Source: Gordionus sp. m RMFG-2023 (taxonomy: Eukaryota; Nematomorpha; Gordioida; Chordodea; Parachordodidae). Taken from it: a stretch of 64,000 nt of DNA. Positions 49,401-58,979 of this stretch are shown here, piece by piece (positions within the stretch are counted from its first letter, which is position 1; each line of letters starts with the position of its first letter). Below the pieces are notes generated by a model. That model was not told where the DNA came from, made no database searches, and saw only the letters and a program-made list of their open reading frames with translations. The stretch is taken from the NCBI RefSeq assembly GCF_954871325.1, contig NC_088777.1, forward strand, positions 35,441,366 to 35,505,365, read 5' to 3'. The translations under genes and the position numbers were made by a program.

Positions 49401-52146
49401 CACAAAATATTTTTTATTTTTTATTTAGGCCATAAAATATCTGTCAATATATTAATAAAGCCCGTAGGCTTAATTTACTTTATTGTATATTTATTCTTCA
49501 TAATAGTTAACTCAGCAACAAAATTTTAAAGAATAAACAGAAATAGGGAAAAAATAAACAAAGCTTTCTTTTTAGAAATTTGTAGATCAATATTTTTTCT
49601 AACCAATTCATGGCTTTAGCTAGTTTTTTAATTTTTAAGGGTTAATTATTAATCTGGGTATCAGCAACTGGTATCAATTAATAAATGTATTGCCAAATAC
49701 CAGTGCATATCTGCTCAATATTTATATAAAATAGAGATGTACCAGATCAAAATTTTTTACAGGTACTAACACCAGGTCCTATTTTTTTACATTACCAGAC
49801 CAGTTCCAGTATTGGATCATGTAAAAAATATCTATTAACTCTCTTATAATAGATTATAAATCTAATTCAGTAAAAAATATAATATATCTTCAACAATAGA
49901 ATAAATATAATCAATTGATGATCCACATATTTTTCACCAGTCCGATATTGGCTCAAACTCGATTCGATATTTATATTGATTTTTCAACACCCTCTTTGGA
50001 CCAAATGTAACTAAGAAATCAATATTTTTAATAGAAAAAATCGCATTATGCTTTTAATTTAATTTTTTTATTTCTACAATAATTTTAAAAAGTTTACGGA
50101 TATTGGTAGTATTAAATAAATTTTTCATTCCTCCCCATGAAATTAGCATTCCGCAGATAATGCATTTTGCAAAATTATCCTTGTCTTTTGTAAAATATTT
50201 CTATATTTCAGATACTATGTTTAAAAAAATTCTTTTATTTAAAGAATAAATAATAAAGTTGGTGTTATTATTTAAAAAAATTATAAATAAATAATTGGGT
50301 GTTCCTATTTTTATAAAAACACTTTTAAAATACTATAAATCTATTAAAAAATTAATAAAATTTAAGTGTGTTGTGCATTTGCATTGTTTAAAAAAAAATT
50401 ATTTAGAAAATAATTATTAATGTAATACATAAAATGAAAAGTAAAAAGATCAGATTGGATCGGGTTTTTACAGGTATCGGCCCGATCCGGTCCAATATTT
50501 AATATCAACACAGTCCTAGTATTCAATATTATTCACTTGTGGATGATTATTCTTGTGTTTAAGTACTTTATTTATTAATTTCACATTAAATTTTAACAAA
50601 ATAATATTTTTTAAAAAATATGACTTATATATAAATCTTCATTTAATTTTTTAAAAAATGTTAATATATTTTAAAAAAGGAACTAGCCAAGAATGGTAAG
50701 ATCTAAATAGGGAAGATTATTAAATTGGCACTAGATCTGGTACATCTCTAATATAAAGTATAATAAACATCCATATTAAAACCATTCAAGTGCCAACCTA
50801 AATATGGTCATGACAGAGAGATGGTTGTGTGGGTTTGTTGAATATAAAGTAGAATTTAAGAGTGACTTAGTATTTAATTAAATAAACCCAATATGTATAT
50901 TTATTGACTAAAAGCTATTTTTATATAGGCTACAATTTATAATGTGTTTTTTGAAAGCCTTTAATAATTGTTTTGAGATTGTATATAAATTATTTTTATA
51001 AAATAAAAAAATTATTGATATCTTCAAATATAGGTCATAAATGACATTAAATATGAAATATGAAAAAATCTATGAATATATTTTAGAAAAAAGTCATTTT
51101 TTCCAAATAATGGACATAAAAAGCAAGCTTATTAAATATTTATCTGTCTTCAATCAATGACCCTTACACCTTTTGCTAGTTAAAAAATAATCTAAAATCA
51201 TATAAAAACTATTTTGATAAATTAATAAATAACCATAAACTCCAAAAGCCAAATTTGGGATTATATTTATTTATTAAATATTATAATTATTTAACCTTTG
51301 TTATAATGCATAATGCCTGGATTTGGCAGCTGATAATACATAAATACCTTGCAATAATAATTTGGGTTTAAAATAGTTAAAAGTGTTTGCCTGATTGAAT
51401 AAAATAAGAAAAGCTTACAACAAATTAAGGAATATTTCATATTCATTTTCATATCATATTTTATAATAAAAAGAATTAAATAAAGGATTATTTAAGTTAC
51501 TGCTGAATATTTTAATTTAATGTGTAACATTAAGCTAGAGAATCAAACAGATATTTCAAGTTTGAGATGTATACTTTTATAAAAATAGGGCCATTGGCTG
51601 TGCCAAGATCTAACATTGCCATCAGACCTTGGGTAGGCTTAGGCCAAAAAAAATAGATTTTTTTTAGTTATTTCTACTAGGTATCACATATCTTTATCTT
51701 ATAATTTCACATTAAGCAATTTTAAATTATATATGGCATTAGTATCGTATTATAAAATAAATAGTAGTTAAACATAGGGACATTAAAATTAACTGACCCC
51801 AAACCATATGTATTTAAACATTAATAATAGAAATATTAATAAGTATTCATTTAAAATATTAAATGAGAAATCAATTTCTATAGTTATATTAAATTTATCA
51901 TAAACTTCCTTATTAACACCCTTGTTAAAAATTTTTCTAATATAGCAATTATTTTATTTCTAAGAAAAAATATAAATATTTGGTGTAAAAAATAAACTTA
52001 CAAAATTCTACGAAGATATTATGAGTGGGACTAATCATTTTTGCCTCATTTTCATCAGTCAAAACTTCAATATAATCTTCAGCACAAAATCCATGATTCA
52101 GAGTATTTAATATAACCACTAAAAAAAATGTTAAAAACAGTTTCAT
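28352..52146 (-). CDS. P4HB: Protein disulfide-isomerase, 11 coding exons, 545 aa
   Basis: This is an ER oxidoreductase that forms and rearranges disulfide bonds. Exons (minus strand): 52002-52146, 38063-38320, 37636-37769, 34638-34787, 34236-34340, 30915-31040, 30325-30549, 29769-29889, 29162-29361, 28713-28796, 28352-28441. All junctions are GT...AG and keep phase. Order: signal peptide, a domain with APWCGHCKQ, b domain ([13 protein letters not shown]), b' domain ([27 protein letters not shown]), linker [12 protein letters not shown], a' domain with ATWCGHCKQ and SFPTIKLY, acidic tail, C-terminal HTEL. Known PDI is about 510 aa; the extra length is partly an insert in the first a domain after AGFINDL and a longer acidic tail. 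Oddities: Thr replaces the usual Pro before WCGHC in a', and HTEL replaces KDEL. Introns are crowded with transposons, yet no exon is damaged. P4HB orthology over other PDIs is inferred from a-b-b'-a' order. Confidence 0.93.
31627..33437 (-). pseudogene. hAT transposase, BED finger, decayed
   Basis: Upstream (about 33370-33190) a BED finger reads [10 protein letters not shown] then [13 protein letters not shown]. The core includes [17 protein letters not shown] (about 32720-32600) and [14 protein letters not shown] (about 32440). The C-terminal dimerisation domain reads [27 protein letters not shown] one-base frame change near 31757 then leads to [14 protein letters not shown] and a stop at 31627. 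Other frame breaks lie near 32045-32055 and upstream of 32722. This is a dead copy of a cut-and-paste transposase. Confidence 0.85.
33438..33660. mobile_element. 223-bp palindromic MITE inside the intronic hAT
   Basis: The terminal repeat is TAGTGTTGTTAAACCGCTCG, matched by the complement at the right end. Arms of about 90 bp run nearly the whole length. The target duplication is ATTATTAT, exact, at 33430-33437 and 33661-33668. It has no coding capacity. Sister copies are at 35041 and 38554. Confidence 0.9.
35041..35263. mobile_element. 223-bp palindromic MITE, second copy
   Basis: It has the same ends and length as the copy at 33438. Its left target copy is CTACATAT at 35033-35040. The right copy is displaced to 36417-36424 because another element landed at its right edge. 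It lies in PDI intron 3. Confidence 0.85.
35266..36412 (-). mobile_element. 1.15-kb deleted hAT-like element in PDI intron 3
   Basis: The ends are CAGTGGCCCCTACA and its complement. The flanks share ACTACT, a 6-bp duplication made of the last bases of the MITE and the first bases of its target copy, so this element arrived after the MITE. The minus strand at about 35455-35640 encodes the tail of a hAT dimerisation domain: [12 protein letters not shown], then after a frame change [16 protein letters not shown]. Everything else of the transposase is gone. Confidence 0.75.
36455..36810 (-). pseudogene. LINE-like reverse-transcriptase tail, relic
   Basis: From about 36807 downward the minus strand reads [16 protein letters not shown], then [16 protein letters not shown]. 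After a break it reads [18 protein letters not shown] and finally [20 protein letters not shown] ending near LGKKL. The C...GHH..C pattern followed by RPD-MTL-W-KG, a late 'I.F...GVFG' block and LGKKL is the usual tail of polyproteins of non-LTR-type retroelements in invertebrates. Only this end survives, in two frames, inside PDI intron 3. Confidence 0.6.
38063..38320 (-). CDS. P4HB: PDI exon 2: first CGHC active site
   Basis: The exon begins with the codon remainder for Tyr, then [16 protein letters not shown]. An insert of about 20 residues rich in Gly, Ser and Glu precedes the strand [19 protein letters not shown]. The cis-proline motif YPTIKF follows. It ends in NYNG at a GTAATA donor. 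Confidence 0.9.
38554..38765. mobile_element. 212-bp palindromic MITE, third copy
   Basis: Ends TAGTGTTAAAAGGGTTGAA and the complement of TAGTGTTGCTAAACGGCTCG show more decay than in the other copies. The flanking 8 bp, TGGTGAAC and TGCTGAAA, match at six positions. It lies in PDI intron 1, about 230 bp from exon 2. Confidence 0.75.
40356..40361 (+). promoter_or_regulatory. Possible TATA box for the giant-protein gene
   Basis: TATAAA lies 66 bp before the start codon at 40427. In such AT-rich DNA this may be chance. Confidence 0.25.
40427..47248 (+). CDS. Secreted 2273-aa protein with C-type-lectin-like and chitin-binding domains, single exon
   Basis: An uninterrupted frame with an N-terminal hydrophobic stretch (about residues 5-26) fitting a signal peptide. 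A C-type-lectin-like domain spans about 246-584: [15 protein letters not shown] (312-319), [17 protein letters not shown], then CLYSEG (557) and [11 protein letters not shown] (574-584). It is split by an insert of about 190 residues between the WLAG strand and the last cysteines. Next comes a long Asn/Tyr/Pro/Lys-rich region with two furin-type sites, RPRKKRQ (1174) and GRNKRQ (about 1413). From about 1620 to 1990 it is strongly Glu/Asp/Arg-rich, with ENDGDRER repeats. The C-terminus (2232-2273), [17 protein letters not shown], is a peritrophin-type chitin-binding module with only three of the usual six cysteines. Expected site: secreted, matrix or cuticle. AATAAA lies at 47292. The gene sits antisense within PDI intron 1. 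No named orthologue is claimed. Confidence 0.88.
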   Translation: MFHSLVQTILKLTLYAGLMNSFSMAVKMLPQPESGTRLFWDLARQKHLEGSLNGKPLSSKGPFKEIMNDLLNSNTRRDGNSNEGEEASGIENEFSSRYLGFTPFEKDMREIPLIDNRFSTSLENGGKDKEIISDTTLNFDSGYNDDEIIDRGKSGKNGYDSLDWWPFYSSHYLPDPSLVRLIEERSKVSGLKPKLNLVGRNRLNDKTSFFDPKDIGIFNVITDNSETFESLNQRNKEGKSSDGRKCPEGYEFTGYKPVTYFDVKKRISVVKREIICLSLSHLNSKGKINRNKNRLLLNNINESGGEESLLDWKGAQDQCKGKSGGTLLTISDDYDTAHLAKVLTNIGCQRGEKGRRCGIWLAGSRGNKVKSVSGRRNIKENIGIVKRREGRSMDIYSIHESENEFANDSARLKRKVSYQKDYAWHPSNFPIRFINNDKNIKRLLKTRIDMDRWLVPDKTGGLISKKNLLIDRALGFSKSMRAIDPDKEDYDFDSDFDRQEEHDSYEDGLKKYKNRGHHHNQGPLEHYNPARKPIQDVKKISSDNKQNSNTHKQPDKCLYSEGAKGKVKFAYKKCGDKNNYVCEVRYSNDNNDDGEVYPSYNVRNDGEDDDRHKYNPPPKMYHPDWAKHDHSWDGEDDSEKYNLDPYRASHPHKTTDKEVVTTTKAYREPSNDHNYRPPPYLPPVSYNNNNDGKGSVMGSVNFKQYVGTYIPDNSYDNKETHDMQPVRPRLEPKSSFRMSNPNHIVESSDFVYDEIGMNMVNYASKSSIKKYQNEFKNVTEKRKPSNYNPYQRGIALSPKMNSYNDNGRIYDSVSNIGLEAIANRYVASISPKNYKNKIYNTDYEDINRKNELNTVNMYNAYNEPVLKPRIPFNKKEGLAAITNRYAASISPKNYKNTIYNEDINRKNQLNIDIYNRYNEPALKPRISFNKVDVYKVESIKPVVKYMHKKIGPPFLPWKSLSTTKYNFQIKGKELPRIPISNALDINHRNKINVNLNYDKRPKSYNSYNPYSNTNANTIVPTLLKRNVKNGAVKTEGKIPIYLSQPQSKVFVEPITPKPIGLQETLDQEDKPESPYAAEQRVRNKVKNSYYEKYSPYSNYNNKNNKDITYLQKISAIQRLERVYKDWKAKGGKKDSRLQVSSLIASEKMEALDPFIMVPKVDYLYEQLMSGYSVRPRKKRQIPQEAIGFMNKKIYRKPNKKSFHFRKISFSGDDMRNSPRPPLHQHNFHSIEDGDKGLSNQYTGKTGSPHIAFRQQKNFVEYPSHELNTQNTPNNDPANYPAGFEVDFEPCQTYSSTLKYIQNSYYQLEIPEDANPTRSGRVLEEESTLFDDVLLPQRDNKRTYLGSKNSVDETETGDILIPISTVYDLPGVLGPSDGIFAASLLTNSRKRVGERRDARKRFETRQNIKYESQGRNKRQVNITKVNRGAIRISDPIASFPKDQSVYGKQYLQILRDGFFGDFSKNQDKIINMYSISGEHLREGTSGMSKSYEALDGNKNKYTKAPSIKHKTKKMEQQDHYEDHGDLSNQEGQEYEDNGGKLGREAYYSGRYDFGSSEGDGYVDDEGKYEDENAAYLPEIAGYDAWIPPEFDFGKNFEKNNVKEGNRLGSDKTASLGGLGKIKTISDEEVEPEQEYEQSSDHEGPEEGRETLDDANNNYNDDDENDYNQNPENIESDYNDYDQDNKNEDDNKRNEENEENVDPGERYNEEREEPQQREEEDPQRQEKDQLHQKENPKRQKEPQQQEETEKDVREREDGERENDEEREGENDGDRERENDGDRERENDGDRERENDGDRERENDGDRERENDGDRERENDGDRERENDGEREREDEERERENDEERERENDEDSERENDEDSERENDKSRGRIYDDGRRREQEEDREKEDRRENVEDRGRENDEEREEPESKRERQNENNKDGGRDRYNDNERDDSNYDRRRDRNDRNYMKDRNDNNYHRRHNNGINNKMERERERPNQERSKERNRGRTIIEKWQKNGFEPGIQVQRFDPNNRGPEQRQIKDPIVSRKYWEGKVSGNDNSKQGNVKLGGFKFQRAQPHFKGTKLEFIKPAVKVETGRKIYNDAMGDRKGDYGPRTVPHYFNGNKDAVNGINKNFLRYHEKRNPQKAGKGNMEHHQYRSGKEVLLNPGRNQTNSFNKNTNKRSYDTINKFKNDDMKYSGSGENLVNANKRRHFVVKLKAIYSSKEKDGRIMKVRNKRYLNDVSLQSADNHVFMKYPAYHAHPSNPTKYIQCSIEGYGTVMDCSPGTEWDQSIRICH
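45726..45905 (+). repeat. 24-bp coding minisatellite (ENDGDRER)
   Basis: About seven head-to-tail copies of a 24-bp unit encode ENDGDRER, followed by diverging units ([16 protein letters not shown]) up to about 46015. Copies are nearly identical in DNA as well as protein, so the array is young and its length probably varies between individuals. The unit is a multiple of three, so changes keep the frame. Confidence 0.85.
47249..49731. other. PDI intron 1, AT-rich, no further gene seen
   Basis: The stretch downstream of the giant-protein gene holds short GC-richer clusters near 47440-47700 (CCAGGCC, GGCCGGGC) and an array-like set of AATATTTACGAATA variants near 48700-48790. A GTTCCTTAAGGAAC palindrome lies near 48672. 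None resolves into a complete element. Confidence 0.4.
49732..50750. mobile_element. 1.0-kb non-autonomous hAT-like element in PDI intron 1
   Basis: A perfect 17-bp terminal inverted repeat, TAGAGATGTACCAGATC, bounds the element. The flanking 8 bp are ATATAAAA and ATATAAAG, seven of eight matching. Inside there are CCAGACCAGTTCCAG and GGCCCGATCCGGTCC clusters near each end but no transposase. The termini fit a hAT element mobilised in trans. Confidence 0.8.
50751..52001. other. PDI intron 1, proximal part, nothing recognised
   Basis: AT-rich sequence with no domain, terminal repeat or RNA gene that I can identify. Confidence 0.45.
52002..52146 (-). CDS. P4HB: PDI exon 1: signal peptide and start of domain a
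   Basis: The start is the Met beginning MKLFLTFF, because a hydrophobic leader ending near GFCA follows directly; an upstream in-frame Met at 52197 would put 17 polar residues before it. After the leader comes [16 protein letters not shown], typical of PDI. The exon ends EF plus one T at a GTAAG donor; exon 2 supplies AC to complete Tyr of YAPWCGHC. Confidence 0.9.
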
Positions 52147-52196
52147 GTTTTCAATAATATATATATTCTTTTGTTTATAATTAAATAATTCACGCA

Positions 52197-52220
52197 ACGT
52201 GTGATATACAATAAACGTGG
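52197..52220 (-). promoter_or_regulatory. Two ACGTG cores upstream of PDI
   Basis: ACGTG at 52197-52201 and ACGTGG at 52215-52220 lie about 50-75 bp before the PDI start. ACGTG(G) is the core bound by unfolded-protein-response bZIP factors (XBP1, ATF6) in animals, and PDI genes are classical targets. No CCAAT partner is visible, so this is suggestive only. Confidence 0.25.
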
Positions 52221-54075
52221 CTAAGAGGATAGATTTTATTATTTCAAAAAGGTGTTAATAAAATCTAAATAAATGAAACATCACGTAAACTTGCATTGCA
52301 ATTAATATGCCATGTCTGTAGGCCAAAGTTGGGGTAAGAAATAAAAAAAGTTAATAAGAAATACAATGATAAAAGTTGGATTTTTAGTTATACGTGTTAG
52401 GGTATGCCATATATGTAAACATAGCAAGTCGAGATAGCTATTTTAACGTTCACGGTGAGCAAGAAAATAGAAATATTCACATAATCGATTAAATAAAAAG
52501 TATATATAGGAATGGGCTAAAGGTAGTTCTAAATGTTTAAATATCCTTTCATTTAAGGAACCCAGGTGGAACTGATTTTCGCGAGTAGTGGATGGAAACG
52601 GAAAGTCGAAGGGCAGTTGGATATATTAATTCAAGTTGATTTAAAATGTACAAGTTTATTCTAGGACAGAAAATAAGATAAGTATAATATATATTTAAAA
52701 AATATATATTGCATAATTATAAGAATTATAGGTGCATATAAAAAAAATATTTCTAAAAAAAGAAGTGGTTAAAAGGATTATAGAAAGGTAACTAAATAAA
52801 TATTTTTTAAAAACGTGTGGGGTAATCTAAGGGAATAGTAAATTCACAGGAAGGTAGATCGATAGATCTCTAAAGAGATTATCTGTTGTACATAAATAAA
52901 ACCTCTAACTTAGATCTCCAGTGTTTTCACTTATTTTTCTTAGAGGCTTTTAATGAATTGGATCTTAAAGGATTCCTAAGATATTAATAAGTACGGGCAA
53001 TATTTTATTTTGAAATTCAGAGTATTTGTTTTTTAAGGTTTCGTCATAGATAAGGCAAAGTGTGAATTATTTGATTATTTAAATATTCATAAAAATGTAG
53101 CCCCGGTCCCAGACTAGTGGAAAGGCAATAGACTAAAGTATTAGGATAATACAATCTGGTCATTTTAAACTGGTTCGAAGATGGAGGATATATTAACCTT
53201 ATGAAGGATTGTACTATAGTGTTATTGATTTTTTCTGTGGCGGGGTAGAAGGTAAGAATATTTACAATGTAATGGGTGGTGGAGCTTTTCACCACTATTT
53301 TACCACAGTCAACGCAATTAGATTATATTACTGTATTAAAGCCTAGGCAGAGTTGGACAAATATTCTAAATTTTTCTTCACAGAAGAACAACCCAAGGTT
53401 GGAGCTAAGTATTGCCTCGAGATATTGAACCAGCTTTCGCCTTAAAAATTAATGAGTTGAGGTTTACCTCAATAACCGTTCTTAAGGAGGTAATTAACGA
53501 AACAAGCAAAAAGTGAAGAATCCTAGTATTTTATTTACTCTTCTTTTCAGATTTGTTTATGGTAATATATTATCTACATTTTAGGGGCATAGGGTAAGGG
53601 GGTGTAGGTGGAATTATATCGAGGGGAGGATTCTTGCACCTCTTTTTTGCTACGCTTATGTTACTAAATATTAATATAAGTATTAAATTCCAGTTAAATT
53701 CATTTAAAATTAATAAATTACATTTAATTTTCTTTTATTCTTTGGTTTGCCAAACTATGAAAATGATGATCACAAAATATTCTCAGCAATTAATTAATCA
53801 TAATTATCAGTGATAGTGGGGTAGACTAGAATAATCAAATGGGCAATATGGAGCCTAAAAATATTCTAATATACTAACTTTAAAAATTCCCAAAAACGCC
53901 CCTGTATAAAATTTTTATTTTAAAAATCAAATCATATATATAACAGGGTTAGAGTATGGACTATAATTTAAATTTTTCAAAATTTAAACATCAACAAAAA
54001 AGTTTATGCATGTTTATTTTATAAAATTAATCACTTAAATTTGTAAAAATATATTGGAAGAATATAATGAATAAT
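52221..54075. other. Upstream flank of PDI, no gene seen
   Basis: Less AT-rich than much of the window, but short frames such as 53044-53295 have no recognisable motif. The PDI promoter should lie at the left end of this stretch. Confidence 0.4.
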
Positions 54076-54080
54076 TAAAT

Positions 54081-54334
54081 TGTTATGAATTCAGATTCAA
54101 CTCATATTAATTCAAATAATATTTTTGTTATGAATTCAAATTCAACTTTTTATTTTTCGTAATTCAACTTATATTACTTTTTATTTTTCGTAACCTTGCT
54201 TTTTGTTTTTTTGTTTAATCATATACATTCTAATTTTATATAGTATATATATATAGTTGTAAAAAAGAGAAAAAGTAGTTACTAATAATAAAATATATTT
54301 TTACTTACTCGCACGTTTATCATGATTCTCTTCA
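54081..54334 (+). repeat. 5' LTR
   Basis: A 254-bp repeat beginning TGTTATGAATTCAG and ending CTCTTCA, so with TG...CA termini. It is about 98% identical to the 3' LTR. Confidence 0.92.
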
Positions 54335-57300
54335 TGGTGCTCCATGTTAGGCATAAAAAACTCGCCTTATGGAAATTTTTTTTAAAAATAAATTTTTTTT
54401 TTCTTTGTAAATATGATTAATAAAAAAAATTATAAAACGGTACAAATAATTTCTATATAAAGAAGAAAAAAAAAAGGTAAAATCATTTTGATATTATTTC
54501 TATCATGTTTGCTTTTAAACTCTTCAACATTCCTCATGAAATTTTTATTTACGACATATTGTTTGATTTAATTTATAACTGCGATGTAAACTACTCTAGA
54601 ATACGGGGTACCGAAGATGTTTTATTTGCATGATAAATTGTTTTGAGTTATTAAATGGCAAACATTACGTGTACAATGAGTCAGAATCCATTGAATTAAA
54701 TTGTATGTTTGTCAAAATATAAAATGTTATAATTTCGAATATATATGATTTACTAATAAAATATGGAAATAAAACCAGAGTTTATACACAAAATTCCTAA
54801 ATTAGTTGGACCACTTACTGAGATTTATTTAGATAGAATATTAAGTTATTTTTCGACCAGCACATTATTGGACTCTATTAAAATAAATACTTTGCTTAAT
54901 AATTTATCAGACGAGGTCTTTGACAACATTAAATCAATTTGTTCCGATACCGACATACTAGATCTTAAAATTGTAACTAAAAAATTAACTTACCTTTTAC
55001 CTGTGCAAGATAAAAACACTTTAATTAATAAATTTAATTTATTACAGCAGAACTCGTCTGAGAGTTTCATGGTGGTACATTAGAGTATCGAAACTGCATA
55101 AAAAATGTAATTTTTCGGACGACAGTAGAATAAAAGAAAAATTACGTACATCTACCTTAAATGATAAAATAAAATATAAATTTTGTAAAAATATTAGCTT
55201 AACATTAAATGAGATGGTGGAGTTAGGGATTAAGTTAGACAGCATCAGCGATAAGTCAGATGTTAATAATATAAGTTATATAAATAACGACAAAAAGACC
55301 GATAAAGATAAAAACTTTTACAATAAAAATAGAAACGACATCAATAATTATTTTAGACCTGATAATAATTTTAGAAATAATTTTAGAAATAATTATGATA
55401 ATAGAAATAGAAATGGGAATTACAATAATAATTTTAGATACAATTACGGTAATAATAATTCGAGATACCACGATAATTATAACAACTATAACTATAATAA
55501 CTATCGCTATAACAATAATAATCAATCTAATTATGGTAGAAATAATACATGGCATGATAATAATCAAAGAAAACAGATCCAATACGGTGATGGAAATCGT
55601 AACAATTACCAATCTTATTACAACAATTCAAATAATTATAGAGGTAATGACAATAATCAGAGAAAACAAATACAATATAACAATAACTCAAATAATTATA
55701 GAGGTATAGCGACAACAATAATAGAAAGCAAATACAATACAACAATGATTATAATATGAATATTGAAGAAATTATTGAAGAGAAATTTGACTCTACAAAG
55801 AACAAAGATGATAATGATTTTAATGTTAACAACTTATCTGGTGACATGCTCAATGACAAAGATAACGCATTTATGACTACTTTAAAAGTGAACGATATTG
55901 TTACATGTATGCAAGTTGATACAGGCTCCAAACATACTATTATACCTCATGGTCTGGCTAAAAAACTTGGTATTAGAGATGTTAATAAATCTGAGCTACA
56001 ACTTACCGCTTATCACGGAAATTTAATCAAGATCATCGGCACCACTCAAGTTAAAGTGACTTATGATGGTATCTCAAAATATTTACAAGCGGTAGTCGTC
56101 GTATCGAATAAAAATGCCTTGTTGGGACGTACATGGATCAATGCTTTCAAAAATATTTTAAATAAATTTATAGCAAATGTTGACACTAATTACAAAGATG
56201 AAATAAAAAAATTGATTAAAGATTGTGAATCCAATTAATGGGCCAATCAACAAAGCAAGTGTCAAGTTACATTTCAATGATCTAATAGCTAAACTTTCAG
56301 AAGGAAAGAAATTTACGAAGATTGACTTTAAAAATGCTTTCTTACAGATACCAATTGATAAAAGTTGCAGAAATATTTTAACCAAATCTACGCACAAGGG
56401 ATATTATCAATTTACTAGACTTCTTTTTGGGCTTAAGATCTCATCTGCAATTTTTCAATAGATCATGGATCAAATCTTTGGTGATATGGATGACGTCATA
56501 TTTTATATTGATGATTTACTTATAACTGGAAAAAACGATGAAGCCCACCTTAACAACATAAAAAAAGTGTTTGATAGAATATCATCGTTTGGGCTAATAC
56601 CTAACTTGAATAAAAGTGTGTTCTTTAAAAACAAAGTGAGGTTCCTGAGTCATGATATTGACGATAAGGGGATTCATGCTAATCACGACAAAATTGAAGC
56701 AATAATTAATATGCCGGAACCAAAATCAGCTGCTGAATTATCAACATTTCTGGGAATGACTGGCTACTATAGAAAATTTTTGAACAATTTTGCAGAAATT
56801 GCCGATCCTCTATAGAAGATTGTCAACAAAGAAAAATGCGCTTGGAACCTAGAACACTCTAAAAGTTTTAATGATCTTAAGAAGTTGATTAGTCTTCCAC
56901 CTGCTTTGACATATTTTAACCCTGAATTACCTATAGGGATAGCCACTGACGCATCGAAATGTGGTTTAGGAGCTGTACTATTTCATATTGAAAAAGATGG
57001 TAAAGAAAAACCTATAGCTTTCGCGTCAAGAACTTTATTAAAATCCGAAATGAATTATTTCAATATTGAGCGTGAGGCTCTAGCCATTATGTTCGCTATA
57101 AAGAGGTTCCAGGAATACTTAATCGGCACAAAATTCACAATTATTACTTACCATAAACCTCTAGTTCACATCTTTACTAAGGGTCTTAAGGATAATAGCA
57201 CCATGTCCTTAAGATTCCAGAAGTGGAATATTACATTAGGAGGATATGATTTTAATATAAAGTATAAAGCCGGTAAATATAATGTTGTTCCTGATTGTCT

Positions 57301-58979
57301 ATCGAGATTACCACAAGAATGTCATGATGAAACTATTGAAAATATCACTATAATAAATGGATATGGGGATTTACCTATTAATTTTAATCAAATTCGAGAT
57401 GAAACTTTGAAAGATATGGAATTAAAACAAGTCATAAATGATATTAAAAACAACAGTCCTATAATGAATAATATTTATAAAAACATTGAATTGGAATTAA
57501 GCATAATTAAGGATTGTCTTTACAAAATCAACAGAATCATAATTCCGTCTTCTACGAGAAAAAATATCATGAAGGTCACTTGGGAGCAGGAAAAATCAAA
57601 TCCTTAGCCAAAGATTACATGTGGTGGCCTGGTATAAATAATGACATAGTGATGGAAGTGAAAAGTTGTGACGATTGTAACATATATCATGATAATCCTA
57701 TATACAAAAACCATGGGTTTCGGCAACCAAACCGTTTGAAAGGATACACATAGATTATGCGGGTCCGATCACAAAAAATTGGTTGATAATAGTCGATGCC
57801 TACAGCAAATTTCCAATTATTATTCCTGTTAAAAATATTACGACTGATGTGACTTTAAAAGAAATCTTTAAAACTATTTCGCTATATGAAATACCTGAAA
57901 CTATAGTTACTGATAATGGCACTAACTTTACGAGTAACGATTTTGAAAAATTTTGCAACAATTTCGGCATCAAACATGTGCTCACATCTGCTTATCACCA
58001 GCAATCCAATGGCCAGGTAGAACGCATGGTGAGAACGTTCAAAACACGTATGAAAAGGAATATTAAAATTGACCTAGTTATCGCACTTGGCAAATTTTTA
58101 TTTAATTACAGAAATACGCGTAATGATACTACAGGAGTTACATCATCCCATAGAATGTTTAATCGAGATATTAGAATTAAATGGGACTTATTAAATCCGT
58201 TGGAGGAGAAGGAGAATAAAATAAACGTTACTTTACCACGTAATAGAACCTTTAACGTAGGAGATTTTGTTTGGTACAAAGTACAAGGTGATGATAAATG
58301 GTGCAAAGGTATGATCACACATAAAGAAAGTGATATGTTGTTCCAAATTAAGACAGAGAAAGGTATTTTGAGGAGACATTTAGATCAAATAAGAATTAGA
58401 AACTGTTTTAACACAATTGTTAACTATGACTCTAAGGATTCTTTTAAGGAGGGAAGTGTGGACAAAAATATAAAAATTACTGATAATAACGATATAACAC
58501 CTATTTCTAGACCTGTGCGAATTAAACAAAAACCTGTTTATCTAAAAGACTATACATAACTTAAAATGAAATATTAAAATGGATAAAGTAAATTAAATAT
58601 TAAAACGCTTCCACTAAAACGCAAAAAAAATTAAAACGCTGAAAATATAACAATCTTATTGATTTATCATTCTTCGTTTATTCTTATATGATGAATTATT
58701 ATTTCTTATTATTCGCAACTTACTGATGATAATAACAATTTTGAAAAATGATAATAATAACAACTGAGTACAACCAAGCAAGCTATATGACAAAGTCACG
58801 ATTTATAAGGACAACTTTAAGGATATCAAGCTTACGATTTAAACAAACCAACGTGCAAAATCGATTTAAACAAACCAGCGATTGGGACAAGCCAACGATA
58901 TGATGACTTGTGAAACAACTTGTTGAACAAAACTACGATAACATAATTATAGTGTGAAGGCTTTTTAGAAGAAGGAGAA

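Noticed and set aside
53044-53295. 83-codon minus-strand frame upstream of PDI
   Set aside because: No domain, no leader and no codon bias different from the flank.
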